64,000 nt of DNA. Source: Nemophila menziesii (taxonomy: Eukaryota > Streptophyta > Magnoliopsida > Boraginales > Hydrophyllaceae). The DNA lies in contig JARWIR010000001.1 of NCBI GenBank assembly GCA_029959085.1, positions 67,704,899 through 67,768,898 of the forward strand, written 5' to 3'. The notes beneath the pieces were generated by a model. That model had not been told where the DNA came from, searched no databases, and saw only the letters and a list, made by a program, of their open reading frames with translations. Each line of letters starts with the position of its first letter. Position 1 is the stretch's first letter. Positions 1-10,180 of the stretch are shown one piece after another. Made by a program: the position numbers and the translations under genes.

Positions 1-1043
1 GCATCCCCAATAACCCAATTAAAGCTTAAGATGTTCACATTAAAATCCACTTTGCCGGTCCGAATATATATACTTTCTTTTCTTATAATTCAATTTCTCT
101 AGCTATGACTCTCTTTTAATGTTGAGATATCACGCTATTTTCTCATATATATATTTTTTTTCTTTTAATTCCCTTGTTGGCAAAATTAGCTCGAAGCTTC
201 TTTTTCATTCACTATTACCCCGGCAAAGGGTTACAATAAAGATTGTGAATCATCATCAATATAAAGCACAAAGCACAATTACTAAGCTCAAAAATCCCAA
301 CCCAATAACAATTCCCATAATGGTGGACCCACCACCCCAAACATAAGCTCTAAAACAACTGTCTATGCATCGCGATTCGAGTGCGGGTCATATGGAAAAG
401 TCCTATAATCTAAAGGGATATGGCTTATAACGTGTTTCAATAAAAGGCTTTAAAAAGGCTAGAAGGGGCTGAGAAGGATATAGCATATAAAATCAAAAAT
501 CACAAGGTGAGAAGGTATAAAAAGGCTTCAAGGGCTTCAAATATGAAAGAACCGCCTTAATCACTTTCTACACTATGTAATTTCGTTATTTTCTTACCTT
601 TAGCACTTTCATCAAATGGTTTTTCAACTAGCTTGGATCTCACGGCCTACACACTTTCATGGTTCCCTGAGATCGAACATACTTTCTATCGCATTGCTCA
701 CTAATCTTTTCTTTACTATCAACGTGTGTTTTCCTGCAAATACTCAACGCATACAAATACATAGCTCATAAAAATATTACTTACTATCATTATTCTACTG
801 AGCTTATGCTTTCAAGCTATTAAACACACTCTACATCTAATTCCCATGTATCAAAAAATTTTAATTTCTACCTAAAAACAGAAAAAAAAAAATGGAGATG
901 AGAGACAACGAATCCCCACACCCCCAACTCAAAAATGAGTCGTGTCCCCACGACTCGAAAAAGACTCGAAAAACAGAAATTAAAATTAGCAGATAGACAT
1001 ATTTACAGAAATGGTAAGGAAGAAAGAGAACATACTCTCGAGG
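1..1043 (-). other. 3' untranslated region of element A
   Basis: No coding sequence. It matches the same region of elements B (from about 10735) and C (from 15852) closely. It holds a short perfect stem (gagtcgtg 937-944 with cacgactc 949-956) and two copies of a pyrimidine motif resembling the complement of the element's polypurine tract (near 333 and 921). Confidence 0.75.
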
Positions 1044-2231
1044 CTATTGCCTCGTGTCATTGATATCCAAGGTTGGAATTAATGGACCTTTCGTTAATTG
1101 CTCAAGGAGTTTCATGATGTGCACTTGATTAGCATTGATTTGCGCCACATCATTGACTAAGGAAGTTTGAGCTACTTCGAATTTTGTTAAACGCTCCTCC
1201 ATCTTCTCTTGCCAACTTTGCTCCTTTTCTTCTTTCAAGACTTGAGTAGAACTCGCTCTTCGAAAGATATCCTTGATCCAAGCATTATCAATATAACTCG
1301 CTTTAAACTCGAGTTTCTCTTCTTCACCCAATGTAACATTCGCTTTTCTCACAAGACACGTGATCATAGTTGGAAATTTAACATTATAAACTGATTTAGG
1401 AGAGACCGAAAATCGTATCACCTCCTCATAGATCAACTGTGCCACATCAACTTCTTCTCCTCTCAAAATACAGTACTTCATAGTCACATCCAGAGTTCGT
1501 GTGTTTCCAAAGATATTAGGGACAAGGAAATTGTGCCAAATTCTAGCATCTGCTTGAAGATATTTGTAAGGCCAAGGTGCCTTCAATTCTCCCTTATGTG
1601 ATTGCACTTTCTCTTTGTCTAATATATGCTCAAAAAGTAATTCCTCATCAAAGATTTTTCGTTTAGCAACTGCTTCTTCAAATTTGCAAAAACCTTTCAA
1701 TTTTTTAAACTTGAAGTGGTTTCTAATCTCCTCAACTGTGAAAGGAACTAGCTTTCCTCTAATCGGAACACAATTACTATCTCGGCTAAAGAGGCCTAAA
1801 TAGAATTCCAAAACTAATTCATGACATAGTTCGGAACGTCTTACCATGAACGTAGACCAACCCATTTTCTCACCAAGCTCTAAGAATCTCTTGTATTCTC
1901 CATCTCCAACTTCTTCCTTGAATACTTTCTCATAGGCAAAAGGTAGTTCTTTTAATTGTTTCTCTGCAGAAGTCTTCAGGGCCCTTGAAGCATCCACTTT
2001 CTCTATAGGTATAAGATCTTGTTGAGGTTGAGTTTTCTCCTTTGCATAATAATAAAGCTTTTTGCCATTACGATCAAACAAAGGTATTCCACTCTTCTCT
2101 ACTTTCTCTTTACCCTTTGATTTAGAACTAGAACCTTTGTCAATTGATTTCTTCTTGTTTAAATCCAATCCCTTCTTACTCTTCACCTCCCTCTTGTTAG
2201 ATAAAATTGTTGTTCTATTAGTCATCTTCAA
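1044..2231 (-). CDS. ORF2 of element A, putative plant transposon protein
   Basis: 395 residues, uninterrupted. Residues 1-50 are Lys/Ser rich. About 90-300 matches the plant transposon protein domain found in many Athila/Tat-type elements (I believe Pfam PF20167), including the block ARIWHNFLVPNIFGNTRTL. About 335-380 is Glu/Lys/Gln rich and looks like a coiled coil. The start is chosen because MTNRT, two residues in, is conserved at the start of ORF2 in elements B, C and the distant D. It sits where other LTR elements carry an env-like gene, but I see no signal peptide or membrane span. Its role is unknown; nucleic-acid or Gag interaction would be a guess. Relative to C it lacks about seven residues near 250 (YALLLDC region). 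Confidence 0.8.
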   Translation of the reverse strand: MKMTNRTTILSNKREVKSKKGLDLNKKKSIDKGSSSKSKGKEKVEKSGIPLFDRNGKKLYYYAKEKTQPQQDLIPIEKVDASRALKTSAEKQLKELPFAYEKVFKEEVGDGEYKRFLELGEKMGWSTFMVRRSELCHELVLEFYLGLFSRDSNCVPIRGKLVPFTVEEIRNHFKFKKLKGFCKFEEAVAKRKIFDEELLFEHILDKEKVQSHKGELKAPWPYKYLQADARIWHNFLVPNIFGNTRTLDVTMKYCILRGEEVDVAQLIYEEVIRFSVSPKSVYNVKFPTMITCLVRKANVTLGEEEKLEFKASYIDNAWIKDIFRRASSTQVLKEEKEQSWQEKMEERLTKFEVAQTSLVNDVAQINANQVHIMKLLEQLTKGPLIPTLDINDTRQ

Positions 2232-2632
2232 TTAACCCCCAACACAAAGCTTTAGCAATCCTTGAAATTTGAACTCTTGAATTAATGGATGAACAAGCTT
2301 GATTTGGCCTAGGATAGGTGAATTGATGATGAATCTCTATGTGGGTAAGGTGGATTTGTAATGGGTTGGCTTGGATTTAAGAAATTGTAGGATGAATTTT
2401 GTGAAATTTGGCTCTTTGATTCTTCAATTTGAATGGATTTGGTGAAGATTGGGTGTTTGATTCTCTCTTGTAATGATGTGGAGAGAAGGTTTGATGTGTT
2501 TTTCTTGATGATTGGGTAGTGTTTTGGTGATTGGTGAAGGTTTTGATGAGCTTTAATGGAGTTAGGAGAGCTTTGGAGAAGAAAAAGAGGGTTTGGGTTA
2601 TAAAATTCGGAACTAAAAAGCTTAATACCTCC

Positions 2633-2638
2633 TTTATA
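2633..2638 (-). promoter_or_regulatory. TATA-like box upstream of ORF2 in element A
   Basis: The minus strand reads GTATAAAGGAGG, 402 nt upstream of the ORF2 ATG. B and C have a TATAAA box 400-403 nt upstream of their ORF2 starts, just below the GC-rich repeat block. It could be an internal promoter for ORF2; no transcript evidence is available. Confidence 0.4.
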
Positions 2639-2649
2639 CACAAATCCCG

Positions 2650-3060
2650 TAACTTTCTCTCTCTGGCGGCGCTGCGGACTACCCCTGCGGACCATGGGGT
2701 GCACCGCAGGGTAGTCCGCGATATCTGATGCTCTAAAATTTTTGCTCTCTGGACTTGACCCGTGGCACGCGTTTTTGCTCTGCTGACTAGGGTCCGGTGT
2801 ACCGCGGGGGTGCTCCGCGCCTTCTACGTCAAAATACACGTGGACCTACCCCGTGGCACGCGTTTTTAGCTCGCGGACCATGGCACAGACCATGGGGTAG
2901 TCCGCGGGTCGTTTTTTCTCGGTTTCTGGATCATACCCGTGGCTCCACCCGTGGCACGTGTTTTGACCACGCGGACCATCCCTGCGGTTTAGGGGGTACA
3001 CCGTGGGGTAGTCCGCATGTCATTCTTGCGCTTCAAAAATTTTCGTTTTCTTCCCTAACT
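2650..3060 (-). repeat. GC-rich palindromic tandem-repeat spacer of element A
   Basis: Three or so imperfect units of roughly 110-120 bp share the pieces cccgtggcacgcgttttt, gcggaccatgg and gtagtccgcgg. Many pieces are self-complementary. The block is strikingly GC rich against AT-rich surroundings and lies between the pol remnant and ORF2, as in B, C and, with different sequence, D. Long reading frames through it are by-products of low stop density. Confidence 0.75.
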
Positions 3061-3247
3061 CGATTTCTCCAATTCCTACACACCAAAAACACTAATACCT
3101 TTCTCAAATATGCATTATCAACTAAAAACAACTAAAATAAACTTAAACTAAAAACGTAAAAGACATGAAAACATAAAAAAAACTACGGGTTGTCTCCCGT
3201 ATAGCACTTTTGTTTTACGTCTTTCAAAGTTAGACGTGTTACCTCTG

Positions 3248-4102
3248 TCAAGATTTGCGAATATAGCCTCCCCAACAACGAGTAAGGCTATGAACGTCCA
3301 CTAATCTGCGCTTGACCCCAGTTTTGGGGCGAATTTCTATCACTTTGGCTGAAACAACTTTAGTGATAATGAATGGTCCCATCCACGAGTCTTTGAAACT
3401 TCGTGGCCTATTCTCGCGTTTGTGAGCTTTCCATAGAACTTCATGGCCAACCCCTAACTCAATGTTTGGCTCAGTATACACAGGCTTTAAGTGGATCTTC
3501 TCAGGAGGGACTTTGTGATGTGAAAGGCTGTGGATGATAGGAACGGTGGGATCCAACTTCCTTAGTTTCTTACCCAAGACATAGAAGGTCTCGGATACAT
3601 TCTTTGCATGAAGGGTGATGGTCCCATCTTGGAAGTTGATCATACTTTGACTTGTGGCCATGAAAGGCCGTCCAAGTATGATTGGAACCTGCTTATCTGC
3701 ATCAAACTCAAGAATAACAAAGTCAGTAGGGATGGCGATATTACCTGCTCGGACTAAGACGTCCTCCACTGTTCCCCATGTCCTTTTAACTGAGTTGTCA
3801 GCAAACTGCAACTTCACTGGAGTTTTCTCTGATTTCTGAAGTCCAAGTCTCTCGAACACGGACTTAGGCATAAGATTCACACCAGAACCCACATCGTACA
3901 TAGCTTTCACCTTGAGCATACCATGTAATTGAATAGGAAGGTTGAAAGTTCCCGGATCTTTAAGCTTTGTTGGTAGCTCTTTTTCACTTCTTCTTGAAAC
4001 CCTCAGGTTCTCTCTCGGGATCTCTACACTCGCCTCCTTCTCAGGAATTATTTGCGTATAAACTTGTTGCGGTGTAAGTCCTCTCTTCGCAATCTCAAGC
4101 AT
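3248..4102 (-). CDS. Element A protease fused to integrase C-terminal tail
   Basis: 284 residues in the same frame as gag, separated from it by one TAA. About residues 60-160 form a retropepsin-like aspartic protease: active-site motif DVGSG, then LMPKSVFERLGL and IILGRPFMA, the usual Athila layout. From about 220 the protein changes to an integrase C-terminal barrel (DSWMGPFIITKV, then RRLVDVHSL). The roughly 1,000 residues of reverse transcriptase, RNase H and integrase core that should lie between are absent. B and C have the same junction, so the deletion predates their spread. The protease may process Gag; whether the tail does anything is unknown. In this copy the ORF would be untranslated unless the stop is read through. 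Confidence 0.8.
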   Translation of the reverse strand: MLEIAKRGLTPQQVYTQIIPEKEASVEIPRENLRVSRRSEKELPTKLKDPGTFNLPIQLHGMLKVKAMYDVGSGVNLMPKSVFERLGLQKSEKTPVKLQFADNSVKRTWGTVEDVLVRAGNIAIPTDFVILEFDADKQVPIILGRPFMATSQSMINFQDGTITLHAKNVSETFYVLGKKLRKLDPTVPIIHSLSHHKVPPEKIHLKPVYTEPNIELGVGHEVLWKAHKRENRPRSFKDSWMGPFIITKVVSAKVIEIRPKTGVKRRLVDVHSLTRCWGGYIRKS

Positions 4103-6136
4103 TTAGGCGTTGATATTTTCAGGTTGGTACGCCTCTACAAATATCTTGAGAACAGTATCATCTTTAGGAATTGTATCAGGAATAGTTGATGACACTGGTT
4201 GAACAATAGGTGGCGATTCCACCTTCTCTTCTTCTTTCTCTTCTAGCACAGCAGGTGCCACTTCATCTTCCGATTCTTCTTTTGAGGCTTCTTCCTCTTT
4301 CTCTTTAGCCAACTCAGCTGCATATTCCACCACCGATCGAATTTCCTCTTGCACCTTCCTCAGTAAATCTATTAATTCGTCTTTCTCTTGATCGTCCTCC
4401 ACATAAACTTCAGAACAGTAAGATTCCACGGGGTTAGACTTGGTTGGTTCTTCTTCAGTACTGGGAACTCCCACGGCACTAATGGCAGCATGTGGTACTT
4501 CCTCTTTTGCTTCCTTTTTCTCAAGGAATATAGCCTTGCAAGCTTCGAACTCATCCTTGTCTTCACCTCCTTCGATTGCCTTTACTTCTTTTTGTTCTAC
4601 TACACTTGTTAACACTTTGTTTAACTGTGTTACTTGAGTACTTAGCATCTGAAGTATGGCATCGTGTCCTCTGACCTTCTCTTCTTGAGCGTTAATAGTT
4701 GTGTTCAAACAGTCTAGAGCTTGTACTATCTGTGTATTGTCCATAGATCCTTCTTGCGGATACTGAGGTAAAGCTTTCTGATCTAACGAATCGGTATAAG
4801 CATCTTGAGCAGGTTGTTGTGGAGGAGAAGGTCTATTCTGATATTGGTTTTGGTACTGACCTCTCCGTTGGTAAGCGTTGTTCTGGGGTCGCGGTTGATA
4901 ATGACCAGGATTAGCGGCCCCTTGTGGATTTGAATACTGCATAACCGGATGGTTGCGGTTGCCCCATCGGTTGGATATAAAGTAAACAGATTGCGAATTT
5001 GATTCGCACTCTTCCCATGAATGATCGTTAACTCCACATTGTTGACAACCTTGCGCTTCTTGTACGACCTTTGTAGCGGCTAAATTCTTCTCCATTGCGA
5101 TTCTCAGCTCCTTGATTTGATTTTCTAACGAGGATATTTGAGCTGAATTTGCAGTTTCTGCATCTAAAAGAAGCGTTCCTCGGGTCCTTGCTACAGAAGC
5201 TCGCGTTGAAGGCCAACTTCTTTCTTGTTCCATAATATTTTCCAACACCTCGGAAGCTTCATTGTGATTCATGGACACAAAATTACCCTTTCCAATGTTA
5301 TCCACCTTTTCTCTACCTTTATCATTAAGACCTTCATAGAACATAGCAAGTTGTAGAGCAGGTGTATAACCATGGAGCGGACATCTAATTAACTTTTGTT
5401 GAAACCTTGTCCATGCTTCTCCTACTGTTTCTCCATCTTCTTGGCAAAATCTTGCAAGCTCGGCTTGATCTTTAAGTCTCATGCTCTTCGGATAAAATCG
5501 GTTAAAGAACGCGGCTTGAAGTTCTCTCCAAGAGTGAATGGTTCCATATGGTTGTCTTTCTAGCCAATCGCTAGCTCTTCTGGTCAAGAAAAACAAAAAC
5601 ATATGACAATACAGTTGCTCACGTGTAATGCCAGGAGTAATGTAGGCATCACAAATCTGCATGAACTTCTGAATCGCTTTTACCGGATCTTGAATTGCTG
5701 TACCAGTATAGAGTCCGAAACTTTGAAATTGACTGAGCATACCCGGATCGGGTCTAAATTTGATATTCGGAATCTCAGGAGGGCGGTAACCGATGGGTTG
5801 AACGTGGAATGGTACATTAAGGCCAGGTAGATCTTGTTCAACTCGGTTTTGTTGATTATTAAGATTATTCTGCACATTACCTCCTCCTACTGGTAATTGT
5901 TGTCCTTCTTGTCCACCGAGTGGTGGATCTTGTTGTTGTCCACCTGGTTGATTATTCTTAACTCCACCAAGGGGTGCACCGAGTGGTGGATCTTGTTGGG
6001 ATGCCATAATTCTTCTCAAGGCTCTTTCCTCACGAACTCGTTTGTTGTAAGGTCTGAAGCTCCTCTCAGGCTCCGATAAGGGAGGCCAAGAATTAAACAC
6101 TGTGAAACCTGAAAAAAAGACTAAAGCAAACCACAA
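4103..6136 (-). CDS. gag: Element A Gag polyprotein
   Basis: 677 residues. About 125-300 is a plant retrotransposon Gag (capsid) domain; key words are FRPDPGML, WRELQAAFFNRFYPKSMRL and FYEGLNDKGREKVDNIG. A CCHC knuckle (CX2CX4HX4C, CQQCGVNDHSWEEC) lies near 363-376 and should bind RNA. Then come a Gln/Asn/Pro-rich stretch and a long acidic Glu/Lys tail. The true start may be the Met at about residue 44, but the upstream words FNSWPPL and REERALRR are kept in B and C, so the long form may be translated. It ends ENINA followed by TAA; B and C read ENINAQML here, so the stop is a CAA to TAA nonsense change that cuts Gag from protease. Confidence 0.85.
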   Translation of the reverse strand: MWFALVFFSGFTVFNSWPPLSEPERSFRPYNKRVREERALRRIMASQQDPPLGAPLGGVKNNQPGGQQQDPPLGGQEGQQLPVGGGNVQNNLNNQQNRVEQDLPGLNVPFHVQPIGYRPPEIPNIKFRPDPGMLSQFQSFGLYTGTAIQDPVKAIQKFMQICDAYITPGITREQLYCHMFLFFLTRRASDWLERQPYGTIHSWRELQAAFFNRFYPKSMRLKDQAELARFCQEDGETVGEAWTRFQQKLIRCPLHGYTPALQLAMFYEGLNDKGREKVDNIGKGNFVSMNHNEASEVLENIMEQERSWPSTRASVARTRGTLLLDAETANSAQISSLENQIKELRIAMEKNLAATKVVQEAQGCQQCGVNDHSWEECESNSQSVYFISNRWGNRNHPVMQYSNPQGAANPGHYQPRPQNNAYQRRGQYQNQYQNRPSPPQQPAQDAYTDSLDQKALPQYPQEGSMDNTQIVQALDCLNTTINAQEEKVRGHDAILQMLSTQVTQLNKVLTSVVEQKEVKAIEGGEDKDEFEACKAIFLEKKEAKEEVPHAAISAVGVPSTEEEPTKSNPVESYCSEVYVEDDQEKDELIDLLRKVQEEIRSVVEYAAELAKEKEEEASKEESEDEVAPAVLEEKEEEKVESPPIVQPVSSTIPDTIPKDDTVLKIFVEAYQPENINA

Positions 6137-6240
6137 GCGTAAATCTGGAAAAATAATTAAAAACTAAACTAAAACTGAAAAGTAAAACTAATTAAAAACT
6201 AAAACTCGAAATAGATAAACCACACGCTAACGAGACACAA

Positions 6241-6259
6241 GTCCCCGGCAGCGGCGCCA
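6241..6259 (-). promoter_or_regulatory. Primer binding site of element A (tRNA-Asp)
   Basis: Minus strand TGGCGCCGCTGCCGGGGAC, six bases inside the 5' LTR. It is complementary to the 3' end of plant tRNA-Asp(GTC) with about one mismatch, the usual primer of Athila/Tat elements. Confidence 0.8.
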
Positions 6260-6265
6260 AAAACT

Positions 6266-7803
6266 TGGTGTCGCCTAGGGTGTGATAAAATTAAAACAAA
6301 ATAAGACCAAGAAACTACGCACTCTCACCCTAGACAGGCACGGTACTGCAAGTATTACAGGACGTATGCAAGTTTTAATGATAAATAGACTTCGTTCTCA
6401 GGGACTTAAGTGTGTTAATCGCGTGAGTAGGAATATCGAGTAAAAGTAAATAATTAGAGAACAGAAAAGTAAAAGGAACAGAATTCGAAATTATGAATTA
6501 AAACTAAGAAAATAAAGACAATGAAATAAAAGATTAAGAATATGAGATGAGAAATATAGCTTAGGTTTTGCTAGTATGCACTAATCCTTCTAATTCTATC
6601 TATAATCTAGTTAATAAGGGAGAATATTAGCTCTTGGTATACTTAGTCAGGATTCTAAATTCCCCTATCTTAGACCTTGAGAGCGACTAAGGGGGCTACG
6701 GCACAACCAAGACGAGGACTCAAATAGGGTTATCAAACGCCACTAAGGCCCTATCCAGCACACTACAATCAATTGGTGATATGGTGGTTAAAACAAACCC
6801 TAATGACTATCTAGTTAGAAGTATGTTTTGTCAGAACTGCTATCGACACTAGACATTATGTGGTGGTTCAATAGTTAAACACCCTGTCAAGGAGACCATC
6901 TAACTACTATTAAAACAATCCTAAAGTGATCAGTTCTAGGAAAGACATTAAATCAAAACACATAAGCAAATATAAAGTAAGTAGCTAATATCAGATTAAA
7001 ACATATAATTCCCAAAGAACTTAGATAGAAGAATTAGAATTCATAGATTATACATATGCGAAACCCAAGCTATGAGGAGTTTAGTTCATACCTGAAGGAA
7101 ATAAACTAAAAGAAATTACAAAAGACATCATCTTGCTCTCTTAATAAACTGGAAGAATAAAACCTTAAGAACTAATTACATGAGGCAAGGATTAAGAGAG
7201 AGGTAGAATTACAAGTGATATAAGGGTGTATTTAAAGGTGTTTAGAAGACCTAATTCGTTTTCTTTAGGAATAGTTAAGGTAATGGACTTCTAGCCCAAC
7301 TCAAATTCGTATGGAAATAAAGATAAACACTGCTGCACCGTTTTGAGCATATCTTCTTCGTTATTGGTCGGATTTTGCTCCATAAGATACCAAAAGAATC
7401 ACAACAGAATTATCTTGACCCTATAGAAGGAAATCATCAGATTCGGCCTATTTCTTAGGTAAAAACGCCTATCTTTGGACGTTTATGCAGAATCCCAGAT
7501 TTAGGCATCTTTTCCTTTTCCATCTTTTTAGCTTTTATTTCCTTTTCTCCAATTTCCATGCTAATTTCTTTCCATAAGTTGTTGTCTTTGACTTGGACTC
7601 TAATTAAGCTCCATAATTATCTTTAAAGCTACACACTAAATAAACAATTAAACCCAATATGCTCTAAAAATAATAATTCAACAAATCAAGACTCAAAATA
7701 GGAAAGTGCACTAAAACTCAAGAAAATCGACATTATTGACTTCCAAAACACTAAAAATGATGTCTCATCCTAACATAACTCTATCACAAATGAGGAGACA
7801 TCA
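6266..7803 (-). repeat. 5' LTR of element A (1,538 bp)
   Basis: Begins TGATGTCTCC and ends CGACACCA when read on the minus strand (TG...CA). Its tip holds a 9-bp inverted repeat (tgatgtctc 7758-7766, gagacatca 7795-7803). The TATA position of other family LTRs reads TTTAAATA here, probably weakened. Next to the primer site on the left and CACTA remnant on the right. Confidence 0.88.
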
Positions 7804-8644
7804 CTAGCATACGATTCCGATGTAAATACTACAAACATTATGTGAAGAAGCACTACTGCGTGAAGGGAAATAAACCAAGTGACTTTTCTAATGAAAATTG
7901 GGAAAAAAGTTGTGAGCATTAGGACTCGGCTGCTAGTAGGGTAAACAAATAATACTTTATAATACATGATTTTATTACTATATATATTATTAATCTTCTT
8001 ATAAAAAATGAACCAGCATCAAGCCAAGGCAAATAAGGACAATCGAAAGAAGCTAAAGAACGCCAGTCGGTCAGGATCTAGGAACTATTTTCGAACTCGG
8101 GATATCATTTACGAGGTAGATAATATTTTTAACGTAAATATATTTTTTAAGGAATAAAATTATTTAGAATAATAATTGAATTATTGAATGGAATAGGGAA
8201 AGTTAAAGACCACCATCGATGGCTCATTGACGGTGACTAATGAATCAACTTAGGAAGAAATCTCAATTCTACAAATTGGTGGCTTGTTCGATGTAGTAGG
8301 CCGGCATAAGAAGACGAGGGAGTGAGGACCGATAAATACAAACTGGTCGACGTAAGAATATCTTTATTAGAACTTAATATTTAAAATAATACATTTTTTA
8401 ATTTTATGTCTTTAACGAATCTAGAAAATTTTGAAGAATACGTTGAAGAGAAAGTGACCCAGACTCAATCTGGGTCATCTGAAGGTCCATCCACCGCTCG
8501 TGATTTGACACTTAAGGATCAGGTAGACGCGGTGAAGGAGGCGACAAAGGAGGGTATGAGGCCGAAAAAGAGGAGTTGGGTAGCAAGTGTGGGCCCACCA
8601 CTTAAAAAAACGTTTTTCTGGAGCCGGTCCTTCATCTACCCCCC
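7804..8644 (+). pseudogene. CACTA (En/Spm) transposase-type gene, left part
   Basis: Two likely exons match the plant transposase family called Ptta/En/Spm (Pfam PF03004). The first runs to about 7940 (KHYCVKGNKPSDFSNENWEK, one in-frame TAG where Trp is usual). The second is about 8010-8116 (KANKDNRKKLKNASRSGSR), with a GT...AG intron of about 70 bp between. After another gap an open frame at 8406-8644 (Gln/Ser-rich, then PKKRSWV) may be the C-terminal region. The gene is cut by element A on the left and element B on the right. If one CCCCC and element B are removed, the frame stays open for about 15 codons into 28350 and beyond. It is degraded and has no start in the window. Confidence 0.65.
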
Positions 8645-10180
8645 TGGTGTCGCCTAGGGTGTGATAAAATTAATACAAATAAAGGTCAAGAAAACTACGC
8701 ACTCTCACCCTAGACAGGCACAGTACTGCAAATATTACAGGATGTATGCAAGTTTTAGTTAGTAAGTTGAGTTCGTTCTCAGGGACTTAAGTGTGTTATA
8801 CGCGTGAGTAGGAATAACGAGTAAAAGTAAATAATTAAAAGACAGAAAATAAAAGATATGAATTTCGAATTAACTAATTAAAACTAGGAAAATAAAGACA
8901 ATAAAATAAATAACTAAGAATATGAGATGAGAGATGTAGCTTAGGTTTTGCTAGTATGCACCAATCCTTCTAATTCTATCTATAGATCTAGTTAATAAGG
9001 GAGAATATTAGCTATTGGTATACTTAGTCAGGATTCTAAATTCCCATACCTTAGACCTTGAGAGCGACTAAGGGGGCTACGGCACAACCAAGAGGTGGTT
9101 TAAAATAGGGTTATCAATCGCTACCAAGACCCTAAGCAATCACTTCAATCAATTGGTGATATTGTGATTAAAACAAACCCTAATGACTATCTAGTTAGAA
9201 TCATGTTTTGTCAGAACTAATATCGACACTAGACGTTATATGGTGGTTCAATAGTTAAACACCCAGCTAAGGTGATCATCTAACTACTATTAAGGTAATC
9301 CTAAACGTTGCGCACCGCAAGGAAAACATACATTAAATCAAAACACATAATCAAATATAAAGGTAAGTAGTTAATATCAAATTAAAACATATAATTCCCA
9401 AAGAAACTCAGATAGAAGAATTAGAATTCATAGTTTATACATGATGCAAAACCCAAGCTATGGGAGGTTTAGTTCATACCTGATGGAAACAAAATAAAAG
9501 AAATTACAAAAGACATCATCTTGCTCTCTACAATAAACTGGAAGAATAACCTTAAGAACTAATTACTATGAGGCAAGGATGATTTAGAAGTGATATAAGG
9601 TTGTATTTATAGGTGTTTAAAAGACCTAATTCGTTTTCTTGAGGAAGAGATAAAGTATTGGACTCCTAGCCCAACTCAAATTCGTATGGAAATAAAGATA
9701 AACACTGTTGGACCGTTTTGAGCATATCCTTTTCGTTATTGGTCGGTTTTTGCTCCATAAGATACCAAAAGAATCCTCACAGAATTATCTACGTCTTTAC
9801 GAGAGGAAATTACCAAAATCGGCTTCCTTGTAGGAGTAATCACCACTTCTTTAGGCGTGTGCTGCAGAATTCAGATTCAGGCCGCTTTTCCTTTTCCATA
9901 TTTTTAGCCTTTGTTTCCTTATCTCCAATTTCCATGCTAATCTCTTTCCATAAGTTGTAGTCTTTGACTTGGACTCTAATTAATCTCCATAATTATCTTT
10001 AAAGCTTCACACTAAAATAAACAATTAAACCCAATATGCTCTAAAAATAATAATTCACTAAATTAAGACTCAAAATAGGAAAGTGCACTAATACTCAAGA
10101 AAATCGACATTTATGACTTCTAAATCACTAAAAATGATGTCTCATCTTAACATAAATCTATCACAAATGAGGAGACATCA
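8645..10180 (-). repeat. 3' LTR of element B (1,536 bp)
   Basis: Same termini as the other family LTRs. It shares with 26833-28344 several features absent from C's LTRs, such as the opening ttaatacaaataaaggtc and gttgcgcaccgcaagg, confirming the pairing. TATA-like tatttata on the plus strand near 9604 reads TATAAATA on the element's strand. Confidence 0.9.

Larger units (their letters stand above)
1..7803 (-). mobile_element. Element A: non-autonomous Athila-like Ty3/gypsy retrotransposon, 3' end off window
   Basis: On the minus strand the order is 5' LTR (6266-7803), tRNA-Asp primer site, gag, protease joined to an integrase tail, GC-rich spacer, ORF2, and 3' UTR. The PPT-proximal 0.55 kb and the 3' LTR (about 2.1 kb by comparison with element C) lie left of position 1. 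There is no reverse transcriptase, RNase H or integrase core anywhere between gag and ORF2, so it cannot move alone. Elements B and C have the same layout and the same pol deletion. The LTR abuts CACTA-derived sequence at 7804; the target duplication cannot be tested because the far end is missing. Confidence 0.9.

Noticed and set aside
2309..2839. 176-residue frame above ORF2 in element A (and its counterpart in C)
   Set aside because: It spans GC-rich spacer and leader; reading frames and indels are not conserved between copies.
4100..4106. Programmed stop between Gag and protease in element A
   Set aside because: B and C have a Gln codon there and an uninterrupted frame, so the TAA is a private mutation.
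7851..7860. CACTACTGCG as the left end of the CACTA element
   Set aside because: It lies inside the transposase-like exon (codons for HYCV), and the neighbouring repeats of a CACTA terminus are absent.
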